A stretch of 10,495 bases of DNA from an uncultured Clostridiaceae bacterium (GTDB taxonomy: Bacteria; Bacillota; Clostridia; Lachnospirales; Lachnospiraceae). The notes under the pieces are model-generated. The model searched no databases. It worked only from the letters and a program-made list of their open reading frames with translations, and was not told the DNA's origin. The stretch's first letter is position 1, and every line of letters starts with the position of its first letter. The position numbers and the translations under genes are program-made. The stretch is taken from the NCBI GenBank assembly GCA_947175805.1, contig CAMWOF010000056.1:1-10495 (forward strand), written 5' to 3'. Shown here in pieces: positions 1-7,240 of the stretch.

Positions 1-26
1 CCTGCAGGGTAACGGTTATCCTACTA

Positions 27-48
27 AGCAAAGCAAATAGGCTTTGCT
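27..48 (-). other. Inverted repeat downstream of the histidine kinase gene
   Basis: A perfect 8-bp inverted repeat (AGCAAAGC / GCTTTGCT) with a 6-nt loop starts 9 bases past the kinase stop codon. In the direction of transcription it could fold into a hairpin at the end of the operon. No U-tract follows the stem, so it is at best a weak terminator or an mRNA 3'-end stabilising structure. The window ends too soon to see what follows. Confidence 0.35.
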
Positions 49-56
49 GTACATAT

Positions 57-1394
57 TTAAAAATATATCCGAATCCTTGTCCCCAGCTCCGTTCGGGACA
101 AAATTTCAAAATGTCCCCGATGCTTATCTATAATCCACTTGGCAATCGAAAGTCCCAGCCCTGTGCCCTGATAGCTTCTGGCATCATCCGCACGATAAAA
201 ACGCTCAAACATGTGCTCCACATCCTGCGCCGCCATACCGATACCGGTGTCCTGTACCTGTAGATACGGTCTTCCATCTTCTTCTGCACCACAGGCTAAA
301 ATAATCTCATCTCCCTTTTGGGTATACTTTGCAGCATTGTCCACCAAAATACGAACAGCCTGCTTTAACATCATGGCATCTGCCTGAACCACGACACGAT
401 CCTCCTGCGGACAAAAACGATACCTGTGTTCCTCGTCAATCATAAGCGACTCCTCATACACCTCCTGCATGAGCTCTTTGATAGGAACCGGCTCTATACT
501 AAGCTTAGTTTTCCCACTGTCGCCTCTCGCCAAAAACAGAAGCTGCTCCACAAGATGCTTCATATGCTCGGACTCATGCTGGATTGCCGCAATGGATTCA
601 TCCAAAACCTTTTCATCCTCTCTGCCCCATCTGGACAGCATATTTGCATATCCCTCAATCACTGCAATCGGCGTCCTCAGCTCATGGGAGGCATCATTGA
701 CAAACCTCGCCTGCTGCCTATAGGAATCCCGCATACGCATCAGTAAATTATTCATGGCTGCCTCTATCCCCTGCAAGTCTTTATCACCCAGAGACAGAAG
801 CTCCGTCTCGCCTGGCTCCAAATGAGAAATAGCTTCCTCAATCTCCTGATACTTATCCTCGGTAAATGTCATCCGGCTCAGCTCATCTGCCTTAAGCGCA
901 ATCTCGTCAATGGGAGCCAGCACCCTTTTAATATGCCGGCTTTCTCTATTTACCTCCAGTGCGGTCACAAGAAGCTGTAGTATAAGCAGTGCGAAAACAA
1001 GGCTTTCAATAACTATGAGAGGCTCATAAATGTATACTTGAAATTCTACCACTCTGCTTTCCTCACCGCTATGAGTCTCATTCTCTTCTTGGGCTGCTTT
1101 CCCACATTGCACCTTATATACTACTTTTTTCAGATTACTGCCTGCTATATGGTTTCCATGGAACAGCCTGCTATCTACCTCTTTTTCAACCAATGCGAAG
1201 CTTCTTTTACAATCCGGCATGATTCCGCCCAGTCTGGTATACTCTTGGTCAATTAACCAGCCACCGAACAGCAGCACAAAAAGCAATAGGTCCATTCCAA
1301 AGAACAGACCCAGCTTTTTCCAAATAAAAGACCACTCCAGCTTTCTGGCAATGGAGGTCATTCGTTTTGTTCCACTATTCTGACTTGATGACAT
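57..1394 (-). CDS. Sensor histidine kinase of a two-component system
   Basis: Membrane sensor kinase, 445 aa, that should autophosphorylate on a histidine and pass the phosphate to the response regulator encoded immediately upstream. Visible layout: short cytoplasmic N-terminus, TM1 about 28-49, an extracellular sensor loop of about 75 aa with two cysteines (C62, C97) that might form a disulfide, TM2 about 124-146, a HAMP-like linker, then the HisKA H-box ASHELRTP (H237). The HATPase_c domain follows with N-box VDNAAKY (N353), G1 box DTGIGM (382-387), F-box ERFYR and G2 box GTGLGL (410-415). All catalytic motifs are intact. The ATG at 1394 is chosen because GAGAGG sits 8 nt upstream; an in-frame GTG at 1403 would add three residues but overlaps that site. 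The start lies inside the response regulator gene (20-bp overlap), implying coupled translation. The sensed signal is unknown, as the loop matches no domain I recognise. Confidence 0.95.
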   Translation of the reverse strand: MSSSQNSGTKRMTSIARKLEWSFIWKKLGLFFGMDLLLFVLLFGGWLIDQEYTRLGGIMPDCKRSFALVEKEVDSRLFHGNHIAGSNLKKVVYKVQCGKAAQEENETHSGEESRVVEFQVYIYEPLIVIESLVFALLILQLLVTALEVNRESRHIKRVLAPIDEIALKADELSRMTFTEDKYQEIEEAISHLEPGETELLSLGDKDLQGIEAAMNNLLMRMRDSYRQQARFVNDASHELRTPIAVIEGYANMLSRWGREDEKVLDESIAAIQHESEHMKHLVEQLLFLARGDSGKTKLSIEPVPIKELMQEVYEESLMIDEEHRYRFCPQEDRVVVQADAMMLKQAVRILVDNAAKYTQKGDEIILACGAEEDGRPYLQVQDTGIGMAAQDVEHMFERFYRADDARSYQGTGLGLSIAKWIIDKHRGHFEILSRTELGTRIRIYF

Positions 1395-2091
1395 AACCCA
1401 CACCTCTCACTGTCTGAATCATTTTTACGTCAAATACCTCATCAATCTTCGAGCGCAAAAACCGTATATACACATCGATTACATTGGTCTCACCCACATA
1501 ATCATAGCCGCAGACCCTTTCCAGCAGCGTATCTCTGGACATCACAATATCCCTGTTTTCCAGCAGCGTCTTCAAAAGCAAAAACTCTCTGTTGGTCAAT
1601 GTAATCTCCTGACCATCATACCTGACCTCATGCTTTTTCTCATGAAGAGACAACCCCTGCCAGCACAGCGCATCGGCATCACCGACAGGACTGCTGCCTG
1701 CGTTCTGATGAATCTGTCCCTGAAGCTTCAATGCCACCCGTATTCTTGCAAGCAGCTCTTCAATGGCAAATGGCTTCGTAATATAATCCACTGCTCCCGC
1801 ATCCAGTCCTGCCACCTTATCCATGACTGCATCTCTGGCAGTCAGCAAAATTACAGGAGGCACATCCTCCAAAGCCTGCTCGTTCTTAATCCGCCTCAGC
1901 ACCTCCAGACCATTTAAGCCTGGAAGCATGATATCCAGAAGCACCAGGGAATATCGCTCTGACAGCATCATGTCCAGAGCATCCCTGCCATTTGCCGCCT
2001 TACTCACCCGGTAGCCCTCATGCATCAGCTCCAGCTCTACGAACCTCGCCAGCTTTTCTTCATCTTCCACAACCAGAATATGTGCCTCCAT
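1375..2091 (-). CDS. OmpR/PhoB-family response regulator
   Basis: DNA-binding response regulator of 238 aa, the normal length for the OmpR family. The N-terminal receiver domain (about 3-118) shows the acidic pair D10/E11, phosphoacceptor D53 in LLDIMLPG, T84 in LLTAR and K106 in TKPF. A linker of about 20 aa leads to a C-terminal winged helix (about 140-236) with the typical recognition-helix region NVIDVYIRFLRSKID and the wing motif TVRGVGYVI. It should be phosphorylated by the overlapping histidine kinase and then bind direct-repeat DNA as a dimer. The gene starts 11 bp after the DUF4342 gene; its ribosome binding site (TAGGGG, 2100-2105) includes that gene's stop codon, so the three genes form one coupled operon. 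The 11-bp tandem repeat at 2711-2732 is a candidate binding site. Target genes beyond its own operon cannot be seen here. Confidence 0.96.
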   Translation of the reverse strand: MEAHILVVEDEEKLARFVELELMHEGYRVSKAANGRDALDMMLSERYSLVLLDIMLPGLNGLEVLRRIKNEQALEDVPPVILLTARDAVMDKVAGLDAGAVDYITKPFAIEELLARIRVALKLQGQIHQNAGSSPVGDADALCWQGLSLHEKKHEVRYDGQEITLTNREFLLLKTLLENRDIVMSRDTLLERVCGYDYVGETNVIDVYIRFLRSKIDEVFDVKMIQTVRGVGYVIKSE

Positions 2092-2102
2092 ACATCACAC
2101 CC

Positions 2103-2627
2103 CTACAATTTATCATACTCGTCCTTTGCCTTCTCCGCCAGCTCATTTGCCTTGGACATGAATGCATTTACCTTTGATAAATCATCCTTGCCCGCAAATG
2201 AATAGTGACAATCGAAAAACAGCGATACCACCATCACGATTAAAATTACATGCCATGCAAACAGCATTGCTAAAACAAATACCCATAACGGTACACGAAT
2301 AATCTCTTCACCCTTACGTCCTACACAGAAATAATTATCTTTGCCCTTCTGCCATGCCTTCTTACATAATCTGCCAAGCTTCTCCGTCCATCTTTCACCG
2401 GTATCCTTCTGCTCGTTTACCTTATCCACTACGGATATATACTGCGTCTGTGCATCATAGCTTGTGGAATACACTGCCTGCTCTGGTTTCTTCGCCTTAT
2501 CCAGGTTTTCCAGATATATCATAGCATCCAGCAGATCCCAGTCGCATGCCTCCAGTGCATTCTTCGCATCCCCATAAGTGACATTGGCTCTTTGCCTTAA
2601 TTTTTCAACCTTTTCTAAATGTTCCAT
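2103..2627 (-). CDS. UBA-like / DUF4342 domain membrane protein
   Basis: Small protein of 174 aa. Residues about 2-41 resemble the UBA/TS-N three-helix fold found at the N-terminus of EF-Ts (VEKLRQRANVTYGDAKNALE, then WDLLDAMIYLE). A polar linker follows, and then a DUF4342-like block (about 78-145) holding the conserved-looking stretch KGKDNYF.VGRKGEEIIRVPLWVF and one strongly hydrophobic helix (about 112-138). The tail is charged and helical. It is therefore predicted to be a single-pass membrane protein with the UBA-like domain free to bind a protein partner. Its function is not established. As first gene of an operon with a response regulator and sensor kinase it may be an accessory or target of that system. 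ATG at 2627 is preferred: AGGTGA lies 5 nt upstream. An in-frame GTG at 2636 would add three residues and is possible. Confidence 0.88.
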   Translation of the reverse strand: MEHLEKVEKLRQRANVTYGDAKNALEACDWDLLDAMIYLENLDKAKKPEQAVYSTSYDAQTQYISVVDKVNEQKDTGERWTEKLGRLCKKAWQKGKDNYFCVGRKGEEIIRVPLWVFVLAMLFAWHVILIVMVVSLFFDCHYSFAGKDDLSKVNAFMSKANELAEKAKDEYDKL

Positions 2628-2632
2628 ACTCC

Positions 2633-2638
2633 TCACCT
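2633..2638 (-). promoter_or_regulatory. Ribosome binding site deciding the DUF4342 gene start
   Basis: On the minus strand AGGTGA lies 5 nt before the ATG at 2627. The upstream GTG at 2636 falls inside this site, so the ATG is the better start, although an AAGGA 4 nt before the GTG leaves it possible. Confidence 0.5.
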
Positions 2639-2674
2639 ATTCCTTTCAAATGGTTCTGTCTGTTGACAATACTT

Positions 2675-2703
2675 ACTATACCAACCAGACATTAATCCAT
2701 CTT
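2675..2703 (-). promoter_or_regulatory. Putative promoter of the DUF4342/two-component operon
   Basis: On the minus strand an extended -10 element (TGG followed by TATAGT, hexamer at 2675-2680) sits about 45 nt upstream of the DUF4342 start. The position 17 bp further upstream holds only AAGATG, a poor -35 match. A weak -35 with a direct-repeat element just upstream is the arrangement expected of an activator-dependent promoter, but this is inference. Confidence 0.4.
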
Positions 2704-2710
2704 TGAGGAA

Positions 2711-2732
2711 AGATTAAAAATAGATTAAAGAT
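2711..2732 (-). repeat. Tandem 11-bp direct repeat, putative response-regulator operator
   Basis: Two adjacent 11-bp units, read on the plus strand as AGATTAAAAAT and AGATTAAAGAT, match at 10 of 11 positions. Each contains TTTAATCT on the minus strand, repeating with exactly one helical turn. OmpR-family regulators characteristically bind such repeats. The site lies about 31 bp upstream of the putative -10 of the operon that encodes an OmpR-family regulator, so autoregulation is the simplest reading. Confidence 0.5.
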
Positions 2733-2752
2733 AAGTTGATTCTGTCAGATAG

Positions 2753-4969
2753 CTACAAGCGTATCTTTGTTCCCTTTCCGTCCCGCTTTGCAGGCTTAAA
2801 TCTGGACACAGGAACCAGTTGATTCTGCATCAGAATATCATCCTGTACATTTGCCAGATAGGCTGCCCGCAGATGGTCGCCCTCGGCAAGCTTTATACCT
2901 CTCACACCGGCAGCAGTCTTTTTCTGCAGCGGAATTTCCTCCAGCTTAAACCGGAGCACCACGCCGTTTTCCGACTCTAAAATTACCTCGCTCTTATCCG
3001 CCAGGGTGACAGCCACCAGCTTTCCATCCTTAAGCTTATAGGCGTCAATCAGTTTTTTGGAGGAAATGAATTCTTCCCCCGCTGTCTGCTTCACCAGGCC
3101 GCTGCTATGGGCAAAGAAAAGTATCTTATCACCGATAAACATCTCCGGGAGCATAAACAGAATTTCATCCTCATGCCCTAAGCCACACAGGGTATCTAAC
3201 GGCACACCCTTCTCCTTATATTTTGTACACGGTATCGCCGATGCCTTACAGGTTCCCCGCTTGCCGCTTTCCGTAAACACCAACAGCTTATCCGTATTCA
3301 TAATCGGGATACAGTGCCTAAAATCTGTCAATATATTCTCCTGGTTTCTCTGATAGGTTGCCTCATCCACCAGCTTAATATAATGAAAACGGTCTACCAA
3401 CGCATAGTAAAGCTGTTCCTTCACAGCCTCCTTGGCAACCACAATCTCCGCAAGCTCCTCAATCTTCGTCCGCCGCTCACCGCCGTATGCCTCCCTGACC
3501 GCCTTCAAATCCTTCTTAATCTGCCCCTTCATCTTCCTGTCACTGGAAAGCAGCCCTTCGTAGAGTGCAATATTTTTCCTTGCCTCGGCAAGCTCCTTTT
3601 TCAACAAATCCAACTCTAAGCCAATCAGCTTGGAAAGCCGCATATCCAGAATCGCATCGGTCTGGCGCTCTGTGAAATGAAGCGTCTTCGCATCCGCCTC
3701 GGAGCCGCGAAACCGGAATTTAATCTTATCGGTCTTGCCATACATCATACATTCCTTGGCATCCGCACGCTTCTGAGCCCCCCGGAGAATCTCGATAATT
3801 AAATCGATAACATCCGTCGCCTCAATCAGTCCCGACTTAATCTCCTCGGTCTCCCGCTCCTTCGCCAGCATGTGTTCATACTTATTTTTATAAACCTGAA
3901 GCTGGTACTTATGAAATTCGGAAATAACCAGCTTTAACGGGCATTGCCTTGGCGCGCCGTTCACAATTGCCACCATATTAAGCCCATAGGTATCCTCTAA
4001 CTTCGCCTGCTTATAAATCAGGCTTTTCACCCGTTCTATATTTGCCCCTTTTTTAAGCTCGATTACAATGCGGATGCCATCCTTGCCGGACAGATTCTTA
4101 ATATCCGTAATATCCGATGTTGTCTTGTCTCTGACCATATCCGCAATCTTGGTCATAAACTTATCCACACCGCCAATCATCGTGGGTGGAATCTCCGTCA
4201 CCACCAGATTCTTCTTCCCGTATCCGGCATCTTCTTCCAACATGGTGCCCCGGACACGAATCCTGCCCTTGCCCTCTTCGTAGGCGCTAACCAATTCCTC
4301 CCTGTTGGCAATCATGCCGCCGGTGGCAAAATCCGGTCCCTGAATATACTCCATCAGGCCTGCCGTATCCAGCTTAGGATTGTCCATATATGCCATAAGA
4401 CCATCTATGACCTCACCCATGTTATGTGTAGGGATCTTACATGCCATACCTACGGCAATACCCTCGCTTCCGGTAATCAAAAGCCCCGGCACCGCCACCG
4501 GCAGCGTCTCCGGCTCCTTTTCTGTATTCTCGTAATTATCACGGAACGGCACCGTGCCCTTCTCTAAATCCTTGATGTACAAATCCGAAACAATTTTAGA
4601 AAGCCGCGCCTCAGTATAACGCATTGCCGCCGGTCCGTCCCCCTCTATGGAACCAAAATTTCCATGACCGTCAATCAAAGGATAAGCATAAAGCCAGTCC
4701 CTCTCCAAATGAACCATCGCCTCATAAATAGAGGAATCCCCATGGGGATGGAAGCGACCCATGGTATCACCCACGATACGGGCAGACTTTCTATATGGCT
4801 TATCACTGGTGATGCCCAGCCTGCTCATGTCATATATTATTTTTCTCTGCACCGGCTTTAAACCGTCACGCACATCTGGAAGCGCCCGATCCGTCAGGAC
4901 ACTGACGGAATAGTCCAGATAAGACTGTTGCATTTCATCCGAATAAGTTACATCTATGATATTCTCCAC
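2753..4969 (-). CDS. Type IIA DNA topoisomerase subunit A (DNA gyrase/topoisomerase IV subunit A)
   Basis: DNA breakage-reunion subunit, 738 aa, which works with the B subunit encoded just upstream to pass one DNA duplex through another. The winged-helix core shows RALPDVRDGLKPVQRKI, HPHGDSSIYEAMV with S79 and E83 at the usual quinolone-interaction positions (both the susceptible type), and PAAMRYTEARLS with catalytic Y118 and R117. The tower and coiled-coil region runs to about 515 (FTERQTDAILDMRLSKL). The C-terminal beta-pinwheel is short (about 220 aa). Where GyrA carries QRRGGKG the sequence reads QRNQEN (540-545), so the canonical GyrA box is lost. A blade motif AGVRGIKLAEGD is at 687-698 and a terminal KRDGKG at 728-733. 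Core phrases such as TSDKPYRKSARIVG and DGHGNFGS look GyrA-like, whereas length and box loss resemble ParC; I therefore give no symbol. GTG at 4969 is chosen over an upstream TTG because AAGGAG precedes it by 6 nt. Confidence 0.93.
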   Translation of the reverse strand: MENIIDVTYSDEMQQSYLDYSVSVLTDRALPDVRDGLKPVQRKIIYDMSRLGITSDKPYRKSARIVGDTMGRFHPHGDSSIYEAMVHLERDWLYAYPLIDGHGNFGSIEGDGPAAMRYTEARLSKIVSDLYIKDLEKGTVPFRDNYENTEKEPETLPVAVPGLLITGSEGIAVGMACKIPTHNMGEVIDGLMAYMDNPKLDTAGLMEYIQGPDFATGGMIANREELVSAYEEGKGRIRVRGTMLEEDAGYGKKNLVVTEIPPTMIGGVDKFMTKIADMVRDKTTSDITDIKNLSGKDGIRIVIELKKGANIERVKSLIYKQAKLEDTYGLNMVAIVNGAPRQCPLKLVISEFHKYQLQVYKNKYEHMLAKERETEEIKSGLIEATDVIDLIIEILRGAQKRADAKECMMYGKTDKIKFRFRGSEADAKTLHFTERQTDAILDMRLSKLIGLELDLLKKELAEARKNIALYEGLLSSDRKMKGQIKKDLKAVREAYGGERRTKIEELAEIVVAKEAVKEQLYYALVDRFHYIKLVDEATYQRNQENILTDFRHCIPIMNTDKLLVFTESGKRGTCKASAIPCTKYKEKGVPLDTLCGLGHEDEILFMLPEMFIGDKILFFAHSSGLVKQTAGEEFISSKKLIDAYKLKDGKLVAVTLADKSEVILESENGVVLRFKLEEIPLQKKTAAGVRGIKLAEGDHLRAAYLANVQDDILMQNQLVPVSRFKPAKRDGKGTKIRL

Positions 4970-4975
4970 GATTTT

Positions 4976-4981
4976 CTCCTT
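4976..4981 (-). promoter_or_regulatory. Ribosome binding site deciding the topoisomerase A start
   Basis: AAGGAG on the minus strand, 6 nt upstream of the GTG at 4969. It lies inside the 14-codon extension that a TTG start at 5011 would give. Family alignment also favours the GTG, since the conserved N-terminus begins at about this point (ENIIDVTYSDEM). Confidence 0.75.
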
Positions 4982-5065
4982 CCCTGCACACAAGCTATCA
5001 TAACTACACAATCAATCTATAGGTATCCGTATATTACATAGCCGCCCGGCATATGATCCATAGTC

Positions 5066-6958
5066 TTAAATGTCCAGCGTGGCATACACGGCATTGTCCT
5101 CGATAAATTTTCTTCTCGGCGGCACCTCAGAACCCATCAGCATAGAGGTAATTTGATTGGCAGAAATGTTATCCTCAATATCCACACGCTTCATCTTCCG
5201 GACTGCCGGGTCTAATGTAGTCTCCCAGAGCTGGGAGGCATCCATCTCTCCTAAGCCCTTATACCGCTGGATTCCGATTTCCCCCTTATGATGCTTTTTA
5301 AACTGCTCCAGCTCCCTGTCATTATAAAGATAGGTAAAGGTGCCCTTATGCTCTGCCCTGTAAAGCGGCGGCATGGCAATATAAACATGTCCCTGATAAA
5401 TCAGTTCTGGCATAAAACGGTAGAAAAATGTCAGAAGCAGCGTAGCAATATGTGCGCCATCCACATCTGCATCTGTCATAATCACAATCTTGTCATACTT
5501 TAACTTACTGATATCAAAATCATCGTGTATCCCCGTTCCAAATGCGATAATCATAGACTGAATCTCTGCATTTTCCAAAACCTTATTTAACGTCTGCTTC
5601 TCCACATTCAGAATTTTACCCCGAATCGGCATAATTGCCTGTGTTCTTCTGTCTCTTGCCATTTTGGCGGATCCACCGGCAGAATCTCCCTCTACAATAA
5701 AAATCTCACACTCAGAAGGGTCATTTGATTCCTGACGCGCCAACTTTCCGTTTCCCTCAAAGGCAAATTTCTTGTCATTTAAGTTTATCTTGACCTTTTC
5801 TTCACTCTTTCTGCGGTTTGCCGCCTTTTGCGCACAATCGATAATTGTTTTTAGCTGTTCTAAATTTCTGTCAAAATAAAGCTGCGCCTTTTCTACCACC
5901 ATCGCTTCAGAAGCCTTTAATGCATCCTGGTTATCTAACTTCGTCTTTGTCTGTCCCTCAAACCTTGGATCTGGATGCTTCACCGCAACCACACAGGTCA
6001 TGCCATTTCTCGTGTCATTTCCTGTATAATTTACATCCTTCTCCTTCAGATTGCCAAGCTCCCTTGCATACTGATTAATAATCTTCGTGTAGCCAGTCTT
6101 AAAGCCCTGGATGTGCGTACCGCCCTCCGCAGTATGAATATTGTTGCAAAAGCCCAGTACATTGTCCCCCGGCTCATTCGTGTAGGCAAATGCCGCCTCA
6201 AGCTCCATTCCTTCCCGATTATCCTGAATATATATAATGTCCGTCAGCGGTTCATACTCGGAAATTAAATCTTTTACAAAGCCTTTCAGTCCGTCCGGCT
6301 CGTGATAGCAGATTTCCTCCTCCCCATCCCTGTCGTTTCTAAAATATATAGTAAGGTTCGGATTCAGATATGCCGTTTCATGCAGCCGCTGCCGGATGCT
6401 GGAAACCTTGAAGCGAATGGTGTCAAAAATAGAATCATCCGGCTTAAAGGTTATCTTTGTCCCCTTTTTCCTTGTCTTTCCCGTCACAGGAAGCAGTCCA
6501 TTCTCAAGCTCCTGTACCGGGATTCCTTTTTCATAGCGGTCATAATACACCTTGCCGTCCCGATACACCTCGACCTCTAAATATTCAGACAGTGCATTAA
6601 CTGCAGAGGAACCCACGCCGTGAAGACCGCCGGACACCTTATATGCCCCGCTGTCAAACTTGCCCCCCGCATGGAGCGTGGTCAAAATTACCCGCACCGC
6701 AGGAACGCCCTTTTTGTGCATGTCCACGGGAATTCCCCGCCCATTATCCTCCACTGTGGCTGTACCATCCTTATTTATCGTCACATGAATCTCATCACAA
6801 AATCCCGCCAGGTGCTCATCCACGCTGTTATCAAGTATTTCATATACCAGATGGTTTAACCCCTTCACCGAAGTCGAGCCGATATACATACCCGGACGCT
6901 TTCTCACCGGGTCAAGCCCTTCTAATGTTTCGATATCCTTTGCGCTGTATGAAGCCAT
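5066..6958 (-). CDS. Type IIA DNA topoisomerase subunit B (DNA gyrase/topoisomerase IV subunit B)
   Basis: ATPase subunit of 630 aa, full length for the GyrB/ParE family. The GHKL ATPase domain shows EILDNSVDE with E40 as likely catalytic base and N44 for Mg-ATP, EDNGRGIP (D71), and the glycine-rich lid GGLHGVG (110-116). The transducer domain follows, with its QTKTKL loop (336-341; K338). The TOPRIM domain has EGDSAGG (423-429; E423) and the acidic DADVD (496-500), then the tail QRYKGLGEMDASQLWETT. Phrases such as AFGTGI and MTDADVDGAHI match GyrB better than ParE (DADTDG or DADSDG), though the A partner lacks the GyrA box. The A subunit gene lies 96 bp downstream with no terminator between, so the two are probably co-transcribed. 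AGGAGG lies 6 nt before the ATG. A near-consensus promoter and a structured leader lie upstream. Functionally this could be a second gyrase-like enzyme or the cell's decatenase. Confidence 0.94.
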   Translation of the reverse strand: MASYSAKDIETLEGLDPVRKRPGMYIGSTSVKGLNHLVYEILDNSVDEHLAGFCDEIHVTINKDGTATVEDNGRGIPVDMHKKGVPAVRVILTTLHAGGKFDSGAYKVSGGLHGVGSSAVNALSEYLEVEVYRDGKVYYDRYEKGIPVQELENGLLPVTGKTRKKGTKITFKPDDSIFDTIRFKVSSIRQRLHETAYLNPNLTIYFRNDRDGEEEICYHEPDGLKGFVKDLISEYEPLTDIIYIQDNREGMELEAAFAYTNEPGDNVLGFCNNIHTAEGGTHIQGFKTGYTKIINQYARELGNLKEKDVNYTGNDTRNGMTCVVAVKHPDPRFEGQTKTKLDNQDALKASEAMVVEKAQLYFDRNLEQLKTIIDCAQKAANRRKSEEKVKINLNDKKFAFEGNGKLARQESNDPSECEIFIVEGDSAGGSAKMARDRRTQAIMPIRGKILNVEKQTLNKVLENAEIQSMIIAFGTGIHDDFDISKLKYDKIVIMTDADVDGAHIATLLLTFFYRFMPELIYQGHVYIAMPPLYRAEHKGTFTYLYNDRELEQFKKHHKGEIGIQRYKGLGEMDASQLWETTLDPAVRKMKRVDIEDNISANQITSMLMGSEVPPRRKFIEDNAVYATLDI

Positions 6959-7022
6959 ATTGCTCCTCCTGTTTCTTTATAATTTCTTTACCTGATGCTG
7001 TCATTCACAGGCAAATTATAAT

Positions 7023-7067
7023 AAAAAAGAGTTTCTCCTGCGAAACCCCCGCACCCATACCGGATGC
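7023..7067 (-). promoter_or_regulatory. Tandem hairpins plus U-tract in the topoisomerase leader (attenuator-like)
   Basis: On the minus strand GCATCC and GGGTGC pair around a 5-nt loop (7051-7067). Two bases later GGGTTTC pairs with GAAACTC around a 6-nt loop (7029-7048), followed directly by TTTTTT (7023-7028). This has the form of an intrinsic terminator, yet it lies downstream of the best promoter and about 65 nt before the start codon. It could be an attenuator or the end of a small RNA. The stem contains G-U pairing and is only moderately stable. A perfect TATAAT immediately after the U-tract could restart transcription, but its -35 region is poor. Confidence 0.5.
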
Positions 7068-7094
7068 TGCATGCCCATGATTCAAACATTTATC

Positions 7095-7123
7095 ATATTA
7101 CAACAAATTTCCTTTTTTTTCAA
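7095..7123 (-). promoter_or_regulatory. Sigma-A-type promoter for the topoisomerase pair
   Basis: TTGAAA (7118-7123) and TAATAT (7095-7100) on the minus strand are separated by exactly 17 bp with an A-tract just after the -35. The predicted start site is near 7088, giving an untranslated leader of about 130 nt before the B-subunit gene. Confidence 0.65.
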
Positions 7124-7175
7124 ACAGTTTATACACATCGTTTACATATGCGCATCCCCGCAGAGCGTTTTTACT

Positions 7176-7197
7176 GAATAGAAGGATTTTCCTATTC
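7176..7197. repeat. Short inverted repeat between terminator and promoter
   Basis: GAATAG and CTATTC flank a 10-nt spacer immediately downstream of the glycosidase terminator. No U-run follows on either strand, so it is not an intrinsic terminator. It may be an operator or a chance dyad. Confidence 0.25.
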
Positions 7198-7200
7198 GAT

Positions 7201-7240
7201 AAAAAAGGACCCGGCATATAAAAAACTTACCGCCAGGTCC
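7201..7240 (-). terminator. Intrinsic terminator of the phosphodiester glycosidase gene
   Basis: On the minus strand GGACCTGGC pairs with GCCGGGTCC (9 pairs including one G-U) around a 16-nt loop, followed by six T residues. It lies about 30 bp after the stop codon. Confidence 0.88.

Noticed and set aside
3..60. A strong intrinsic terminator after the histidine kinase
   Set aside because: The 8-bp stem is real, but no U-tract follows, so it was kept only as an inverted repeat of uncertain role.
4711..4770. Quinolone-resistance substitutions in the A subunit
   Set aside because: The key positions read serine (S79) and glutamate (E83), the residues usual in susceptible enzymes.
4970..5011. 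A 14-residue N-terminal extension of the topoisomerase A subunit from a TTG codon
   Set aside because: The extension contains the strong AAGGAG that serves the GTG at 4969, and family N-termini align with the GTG start.
7016..7078. A 20-codon open frame on the minus strand across the leader hairpins, a possible leader peptide
   Set aside because: It has no ribosome binding site, and its ATG lies about 10 nt from the predicted transcript start. A second frame starting at 7089 coincides with that start. Neither shows regulatory codon runs.
6643..7080. A 145-codon plus-strand frame opposite the topoisomerase B start
   Set aside because: It is antisense to the conserved ATPase domain, its composition is rich in proline, serine and histidine as expected of a shadow frame, and it lacks a ribosome binding site.
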